DNA of 11,443 nt, from positions 1-11,443 of the forward strand of contig JAEWUL010000279.1 in NCBI GenBank assembly GCA_023459435.1, given 5' to 3'. The position numbers were made by a program, and so were the translations under genes. The DNA comes from Bacteroidota bacterium (lineage in GTDB: Bacteria > Bacteroidota > Bacteroidia > Bacteroidales > WCHB1-69). The notes below the pieces were generated by a model. The model did no database searches. It saw only the letters and a list, made by a program, of their open reading frames with translations, and was not told the origin of the DNA. The first letter of the stretch is position 1. Each line of letters opens with the position of its first letter. Below are positions 7,193-11,443 of this stretch, piece by piece.

Positions 7193-7572
7193 AATTCAAT
7201 AATTTTAGATTAATATTAATTTTTTTGAAAGTTAGAAAAATTTTAATTACAATGAAAAAAAATGAAAAATTTTTAAATGTTCATTATCAGGCATTTACAT
7301 TGTTACAAAAAATATAAATATGTAATTGCCATGAAAAAAGGGAGTAAAAACTGATCATAATATGAATTTTCAGTTCAAAATTCACCATAATTCATTCATG
7401 CCATTTACATCAATAAAAACACCTTCTTTACTTTTTTTAATTTTAACTATTTTTAAGATTATATATTTATGTCACTTTATCGTTTTTTTTAATTCAAAAA
7501 ATTTAATAAAAAGACTGTTTAATAGAGAAATAATTCTATATATTTGCATACTTAATAAATAATTGTTCACAA
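7193..7572. other. AT-rich divergent intergenic region upstream of the carotenoid operon
   Basis: These 380 bases separate the minus-strand secreted-protein gene from crtB. They contain the crtB -7 element at 7539-7546, a 12-base perfect palindrome ATTAATATTAAT at 7209-7220 in the leader of the minus-strand gene, and many A and T runs. An open frame at 7362-7562 (66 codons) is dominated by Phe, Ile, Leu, Asn and Lys, as expected from random AT-rich DNA, and it runs across the crtB promoter, so I do not call it a gene. I see no RNA gene or riboswitch fold here. Confidence 0.6.
7539..7546 (+). promoter_or_regulatory. -7 promoter element (TATATTTG) for the crtB operon
   Basis: TATATTTG is a full TAnnTTTG match, 26 bases upstream of the crtB ATG at 7573. 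ACTG at 7514-7517 is a possible, weak -33 box with a 21-base gap. It is the only good promoter element seen before the five closely packed genes that follow, so it probably drives all of them. Confidence 0.6.
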
Positions 7573-8433
7573 ATGAAGAGCGCAAATACAGAAACATACA
7601 GAAATGAATACCAAACTGTTTGTTCAGAGATTTCAAAACTTGTTACCAAAAGATACAGTACCTCATTTTATTGGGCTTCCCTTTTTTTTAGTAAAGAGAT
7701 TCAAAAAGGGATTTTCAATATTTATGGATTCGTCAGATTTGCTGATGAGATTGTGGATACATTTCATGAATTCGATAAAAAAAGTCTACTTACCGCATTT
7801 GAATTGGAATACAGAAATAGTTTAGAAACAGGGATAAGCTTGAATCCAATCATTTATTCATTTGTTTATACCTGTAAACAGTATCAGATAAACCCAAGCC
7901 ATGTGGATGCATTTCTTCAGAGTATGAGATACGATTTAACAAAAAAAGAGTATTCGAATAGAGATGAGATCAACACATACATATATGGATCTGCGGAGGT
8001 AATTGGGCTGATGTGTTTGAAGATATTTTGCAAAGGGGACCAAACCTATTATGATCAATTGGAACCCTATGCCATTAAACTGGGGGCTGCTTTTCAAAAA
8101 GTTAATTTTCTTAGAGATCTAAAAGATGACACTCAAGAATTAAACAGGACCTATTTCCCCGAAATTGTATCGGATGTTTTCAATAAAGAAACTAAAAAAC
8201 AAATTATTGATGATATTGAAAATGATTTTAGAATTGCAAAGGATGGGATCCAGAGACTCCCGAACGATGCTAAACTTGCCGTCTACATTGCTTTTATTTA
8301 TTATAAGACATTACTAAACAAAATCAAGAAATGTGATGTTGAAACTATTTTAACTACACGAATCAGAGTCCCCAATTATTATAAGATCCTTCTCATTTTT
8401 AAAGCGATTTGGCAAAAAACTTTTTCATTGTAA
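7573..8433 (+). CDS. crtB: Phytoene/squalene synthase family protein (probable phytoene synthase)
   Basis: Enzymes of this family join two prenyl diphosphates head to head, committing them to carotenoids (two GGPP to phytoene) or C30 products. The 286-residue protein has normal family length. Residues 25-34 (TKRYSTSFYW) match the conserved N-terminal substrate region. The first Asp-rich motif is DEIVD (58-62) in RFADEIVDTF. The second is DLKDD (182-186) in QKVNFLRDLKDD, followed by NRTYFP, which fits the family's R.Y.P. The mid-region YGSAEVIGLM (138-147) replaces the usual Y...VAG.VG. The next gene is a CruF-like carotenoid protein, which favours a carotenoid product over squalene. Chain length (C30 or C40) cannot be read from the sequence. 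It is first in the operon, 26 bases downstream of a -7 element. Confidence 0.92.
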   Translation: MKSANTETYRNEYQTVCSEISKLVTKRYSTSFYWASLFFSKEIQKGIFNIYGFVRFADEIVDTFHEFDKKSLLTAFELEYRNSLETGISLNPIIYSFVYTCKQYQINPSHVDAFLQSMRYDLTKKEYSNRDEINTYIYGSAEVIGLMCLKIFCKGDQTYYDQLEPYAIKLGAAFQKVNFLRDLKDDTQELNRTYFPEIVSDVFNKETKKQIIDDIENDFRIAKDGIQRLPNDAKLAVYIAFIYYKTLLNKIKKCDVETILTTRIRVPNYYKILLIFKAIWQKTFSL

Positions 8434-8445
8434 CACCTCAAAACT

Positions 8446-9096
8446 ATGACAACTAAATATGAGAAAACGACACTTATTACGATTGGATTTATTATAGCTT
8501 ATATCGTTGGCAGCATTGGTTTTCTAGTTCCTTCATTGCGCCCCATGTTCCAGGAATTAACACCCATTATATTAATCATTACCTTTATTACTTTACTTTC
8601 ATTTCACAAACAATGGAGAAGAAGGGATATCATTATTTTATGTGTGGTATATGTATCCGGTTTTTTCATTGAACTAATTGGTGTCCAAACAGGAAAAATT
8701 TTCGGTAGTTATCAATACGGGGATGGTTTAGGTTTTAAGTTGTACGGGACTCCATTAATGATTGGTGTAAACTGGGTGTTATTATCTTACTGTTCAACTA
8801 CTGTTTCTGACAAGATATTTACAAATCGTTTTTTTAAAATATTTTTTGCCACATGTTTAATGATCATTTATGATTTGATATTAGAAACGGTTGCTCCCTT
8901 TATGGATATGTGGCAATTTGAATCTAATAAGGTTCCTTTTCAAAACTATACCGTTTGGTTCATCCTGGCTTTTTTATTCAATACTTTACTAACATTATCA
9001 AAAATGAAAGGTGATTTTCGGATGTGTCTTGCTATTTTCTCTATACAAATAGTTTTTTTTGGTATTATTTCCATAATGATTAACTGCATTTTATGA
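8446..9096 (+). CDS. CruF-like carotenoid biosynthesis membrane protein (PF04240 type)
   Basis: The 216-residue protein is almost entirely hydrophobic, with about six or seven membrane segments (near 10-28, 38-53, 61-79, 103-117, 130-150, 168-186, 193-213). Conserved features of the CruF/DUF422 family are visible: FFIELIGVQTGKIFGSYQYG (73-92), the GTPLMIGVNWVLLSY block (101-115) and the acidic YDLILETVAPFMDMW (142-156) with D143, E147 and D154. CruF hydrates the 1',2' double bond of gamma-carotene-type end groups, giving a tertiary hydroxyl that can be glycosylated; related archaeal enzymes hydrate bisanhydrobacterioruberin. The exact substrate here is inferred, not shown. It begins 12 bases after crtB and overlaps the next gene by four bases (ATGA). 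The length is at the short end for the family, but no domain block appears missing. Confidence 0.85.
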   Translation: MTTKYEKTTLITIGFIIAYIVGSIGFLVPSLRPMFQELTPIILIITFITLLSFHKQWRRRDIIILCVVYVSGFFIELIGVQTGKIFGSYQYGDGLGFKLYGTPLMIGVNWVLLSYCSTTVSDKIFTNRFFKIFFATCLMIIYDLILETVAPFMDMWQFESNKVPFQNYTVWFILAFLFNTLLTLSKMKGDFRMCLAIFSIQIVFFGIISIMINCIL

Positions 9097-9710
9097 TCAA
9101 GGCTCAACATCAATTTTTTTTATACCATTTTTTTAGACTCTACGGATTATGGGGGATTAGGAGACATTTTGATCATGTTGAACTAAGTGGCACCTATTCT
9201 GAAAAAGGAGGCCCCCTCTTAATTATTGCCAATCACATCAGCTGGTGGGACGGGTTCTGGGTTGTTTATTTTAGAGAAAAAATAGTTAAACGGAGGTTTT
9301 ATTTCATGATGTTGGAAGAGGAACTCAAAAAAAATATTTTTTTGAAATTTGCAGGCGGATATTCTATCAATAAAAAAAGCAGAACAATTATTGAAACGAT
9401 CAGATACACTCAAAATCTCCTTCAAAATAATGACAATATGGTGTTGATGTTCCCTCAAGGCAGGATTGAGTCTCTTTATAAAGATTCCATTTATTTTGAA
9501 AAAGGAATTCACACCATTTTAGAAAAAGCACCTGATTGTCGAATCATTTTTATAGCTAACTTTATTGACTTCTGTTCCTCTCGAAAACCAACCCTTTTTC
9601 TCAATTTTGAAGAGATTGAACATACACCTTCCAATATGATGAATATCGAAACACTATACAATAAATTCTATCTTGAAAAACAAACCATTCAAAAACAAAA
9701 AACTTTTTAA
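9093..9710 (+). CDS. PlsC-like acyltransferase, probably acylating a carotenoid glycoside
   Basis: This 205-residue protein belongs to the lysophosphatidic acid acyltransferase (PlsC) superfamily. Motif I is NHISWWD (47-53), giving the catalytic H48 and D53. The GGYSINKKS stretch (88-96) fits motif II, and FPQGRIES (120-127) fits motif III, with Q122 in place of the usual Glu of FPEGTRS. Hydrophobic stretches at the N-terminus and around motif I suggest membrane association. PlsC enzymes acylate lysophosphatidic acid, and this could be a plain phospholipid enzyme. Its tight placement between a CruF-like gene and a glycosyltransferase, with start and stop overlaps on both sides, suggests that it instead transfers a fatty acid to a glycosylated carotenoid, the role CruD has in green sulfur bacteria. 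That role is inferred from context. Confidence 0.85.
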   Translation: MIKAQHQFFLYHFFRLYGLWGIRRHFDHVELSGTYSEKGGPLLIIANHISWWDGFWVVYFREKIVKRRFYFMMLEEELKKNIFLKFAGGYSINKKSRTIIETIRYTQNLLQNNDNMVLMFPQGRIESLYKDSIYFEKGIHTILEKAPDCRIIFIANFIDFCSSRKPTLFLNFEEIEHTPSNMMNIETLYNKFYLEKQTIQKQKTF

Positions 9711-10801
9711 TGTTATTGATTCTTTATTTTTTTATTTTTTTTGCTGCCGTTCAACTTTTGGTTGTTTTGAACAACTATATTTTCAGAGTTTCATTTGAGG
9801 ATTCTAATTATCAAAGCAATGAACTTGTTTCTGTATTGATCCCTGCCAGGAATGAAGAAATGCATATTTCCAAGATATTAGATGACCTTTTGGTTCAGAC
9901 CTACTCAAATATTGAGATTATTATTTGTAATGATCACTCCGAAGATCGTACCAAAGAAATTATTTTGAAGTATTCCAGAATGGATTCTCGGATTAAAGTG
10001 ATCGATTCTGAGCCTCTTCCCAAAAACTGGCTCGGGAAAAACTGGGCTTGCCATCAACTTGGCAAAGTCGCTTCGGGTAATTATTTTTTATATTTAGATG
10101 CAGATGTTAGCGTTGAAAAAACATTGATTTCAAAATCAATCCGGTATTTAAATGAAAAAAAATGGGGAATGCTTTCCATTTTTCCGATTCAAAAAATGGA
10201 AACAACCGGGGAATACAATACCGTACCTTTGATGCATTATATATTAGTCACTTTACTGCCTCTTTCTTTAGTAGAGAGCAGCCGTTATGTATCACTTTCA
10301 GCCGCAAATGGTCAGTTTATGTTATACAAGGCTTCCATTTATCAGAAACACCAACCTCATGAGAAGGTAAAAGGAGAGAAAGTGGAAGATATCAGGATTG
10401 CACGAAACCTTAAGTCTAAAGGTGTGAAAATCGCTTGTTTAACCGGAATAGAAGAGATCTCATGCAGAATGTACAGTAGTTACCAGGAAGGGATAATCGG
10501 TTTCAGTAAAAATATGGTAACCTTTTTTGGCAATTCTTATTTGTTGGCATTTCTGTTTTGGGGATTAACAACTTTACCCCTATTTCTTATCCCAATATAT
10601 GGGGATTTATTAAGTATAGGGTTATTTTTTACTTATTTTATAAGTACAAAGATTCTATTTTCTCTTCTTTCTAAACAACATATTTTAAAAAATATACTAT
10701 TTACAATACCACAACATCTTACGATGTTTATTATATTAGTTTACTCAATCTATACACAAATAACAAAACAACAACAATGGAAAGGAAGATCTATTACATA
10801 A
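9710..10801 (+). CDS. Membrane glycosyltransferase family 2, probable carotenoid glycosyltransferase
   Basis: The 363-residue protein has an N-terminal membrane helix (about 1-24), a GT-A catalytic domain and C-terminal helices (about 277-298, 301-320, 330-349). Visible GT2 motifs are SVLIPARNEE (41-50), ICNDHSEDRT (72-81), the metal- and sugar-nucleotide-binding DAD at 130-132, the likely catalytic-base region EKVEDIRIA (223-231) with E226/D227, and CRMYSSYQEGIIGFSKN (252-268). The last of these and the WKGR near the C-terminus resemble CrtQ, the staphyloxanthin glycosyltransferase, as I remember it. GT2 enzymes of this kind (CrtQ, CruC) attach a sugar to a carotenoid acid or hydroxyl. In this operon it would act on the hydroxyl left by the CruF-like protein. 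The start shares one base with the preceding stop (TAATG), and the next gene overlaps its last 25 bases. The sugar donor is unknown. Confidence 0.87.
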   Translation: MLLILYFFIFFAAVQLLVVLNNYIFRVSFEDSNYQSNELVSVLIPARNEEMHISKILDDLLVQTYSNIEIIICNDHSEDRTKEIILKYSRMDSRIKVIDSEPLPKNWLGKNWACHQLGKVASGNYFLYLDADVSVEKTLISKSIRYLNEKKWGMLSIFPIQKMETTGEYNTVPLMHYILVTLLPLSLVESSRYVSLSAANGQFMLYKASIYQKHQPHEKVKGEKVEDIRIARNLKSKGVKIACLTGIEEISCRMYSSYQEGIIGFSKNMVTFFGNSYLLAFLFWGLTTLPLFLIPIYGDLLSIGLFFTYFISTKILFSLLSKQHILKNILFTIPQHLTMFIILVYSIYTQITKQQQWKGRSIT

Positions 10802-11244
10802 TTTTATTTTTTATACTTGTTTTACCCCTGCAAGCACAAACGCCATATAAGCAGAAAATTTATGACTCTTTTATTAAGGGGGATATGGCAACCTGGAAAG
10901 TAACGGTTGATCAGATGTTACAAGTCAAAAATCAAACCACCGATTTTCAATTTGAACTACTAAACTACCTATATGGCTACATTGGCTGGTGTATTGGCAA
11001 CGAAAGAAAACCTGAAGCCAGAAGGTACTTGGATATTGCTGAAAAAATGGCTATGGAATTAGAACAGAAAAAATTGAATTTGTCATTAGTAAATGCATAC
11101 CAGGGTGCTTTTAATGGTTATAACATTGCATTAGCTCCTTATAAAGTTATCTTTTTTGGATCACGTAGTATCAAACATGTTGAAAAAGCGATTCAACTAG
11201 ACAAAAAAAAACTATTTTGGATATTTACAAATGGGAAATATTGA
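10777..11244 (+). CDS. Secreted TPR-type protein, reading frame broken at an A9 run
   Basis: The frame starts at an ATG inside the last 25 bases of the glycosyltransferase gene. It begins with a signal peptide: MERK, a hydrophobic core YYIILFFILVLPL and a probable cut after LQA at about residue 20. The mature part is helical, with TPR-like segments such as YLYGYIGWCIGNERKPEARR and YLDIAEKMAMELEQ, so it is probably periplasmic and interacts with other proteins. The frame stops at a TGA (11242-11244) after 155 residues, but the last 11 residues look wrong for this family. Skipping one A in the run at 11203-11211 would give DKKNYFGYLQMGNIEFY and continue the same protein to the window edge. The visible stop is therefore probably caused by a one-base frameshift. 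It is the last visible gene of the carotenoid operon. Its role there is unknown. Confidence 0.75.
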   Translation: MERKIYYIILFFILVLPLQAQTPYKQKIYDSFIKGDMATWKVTVDQMLQVKNQTTDFQFELLNYLYGYIGWCIGNERKPEARRYLDIAEKMAMELEQKKLNLSLVNAYQGAFNGYNIALAPYKVIFFGSRSIKHVEKAIQLDKKKLFWIFTNGKY

Positions 11245-11443
11245 GTTCTATAAGCCCCCCAGATTTGGTGGTGACAAATATAAGTCTATCAACTATTATG
11301 GTCAAGCTAAAACTATAATTGAAAATGATTATTTTAAGAGTAAAAACGACTGGAATTATTTGAATATATTAGTCTCCATTGCAAAATCCTACACTGCATT
11401 GGGGAAATATGAAGAAGCAAAAAAATATTATGAAGCTACACTT
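11203..11443 (+). pseudogene. Continuation of the TPR-type gene in the shifted frame, cut by window edge
   Basis: From the A9 run onward the +1-shifted frame (codons such as ATG at 11231, GGA at 11234) is open to the last base. It reads GYLQMGNIEFYKPPRFGGDK, then a helical stretch ending in a good TPR repeat, SYTALGKYEEAKKYYEA. This continues the family pattern of the preceding 155-residue frame, including the common Bacteroidota segment in which GN and FGG flank a short aromatic-Pro stretch. It is most likely the C-terminal part of one gene separated by a frameshift. Alternatively it is translated separately from ATG 11231, which is less likely because no promoter or start context is visible. 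Confidence 0.65.

Noticed and set aside
7209..7220. 12-base palindrome ATTAATATTAAT as an operator
   Set aside because: It is pure AT in a very AT-rich stretch, so chance is a sufficient explanation; recorded only in the intergenic entry.
7331..7354. Tiny open frame (MKKGSKN) upstream of crtB as a possible leader peptide
   Set aside because: It lies far upstream of the apparent transcript start and has no associated attenuator hairpin.
7362..7562. 66-codon open frame upstream of crtB
   Set aside because: Its composition is what random AT-rich DNA gives, it covers the crtB -7 element, and no promoter or family resemblance supports it.
9219..9512. 97-codon minus-strand open frame inside the acyltransferase gene
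   Set aside because: It is antisense to the catalytic motifs of a clear acyltransferase and looks like a shadow frame.

Overview
The window looks like chromosomal DNA of a Bacteroidota bacterium, most likely a member of Flavobacteriia. The evidence is the low GC content, the absence of strong Shine-Dalgarno sequences, and five places where the Bacteroidota -7 promoter element TAnnTTTG lies 8 to 27 bases upstream of a credible start codon. The gene content (TilS, an M24B aminopeptidase, a DUF4340-like protein, RibD, YigZ and a carotenoid cluster) fits. I cannot name a genus from sequence alone. I see no tRNA, rRNA, CRISPR array, insertion sequence or phage gene.

Left part (1-3163, minus strand): an Xaa-Pro aminopeptidase gene (pepP) runs into tilS with a 4-base ATGA overlap. 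It is followed by a multi-pass membrane protein that has its own promoter element and runs off the left edge. These are housekeeping functions: proline-peptide turnover and lysidine modification of tRNA-Ile.

Middle part (3164-6714): a divergent promoter region separates pepP from a TetR-type regulator on the plus strand. Next come a membrane-anchored DUF4340-like protein, the riboflavin enzyme ribD (start and stop share one base) and a YigZ/IMPACT-family protein, all plus strand. The block ends in a strong hairpin that can act as a bidirectional terminator. A small secreted protein of unknown function (6731-7192, minus strand) converges on it.

Right part (7193-11443): a 380-base AT-rich intergenic region carries a clear promoter for a tight five-gene plus-strand operon. 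In order it encodes a phytoene/squalene-type synthase, a CruF-like carotenoid membrane protein, a PlsC-like acyltransferase, a membrane family-2 glycosyltransferase, and a secreted TPR-type protein whose reading frame breaks at a run of nine A's. Prenyl-chain condensation, carotenoid end-group hydration, acylation and glycosylation together suggest that the operon makes an acylated carotenoid glycoside. The analogues are the chlorobactene glucoside ester pathway of green sulfur bacteria and the staphyloxanthin pathway of Staphylococcus. The desaturase and cyclase genes that such a pathway would need are not in the window. This operon is the most interesting part of the sequence.
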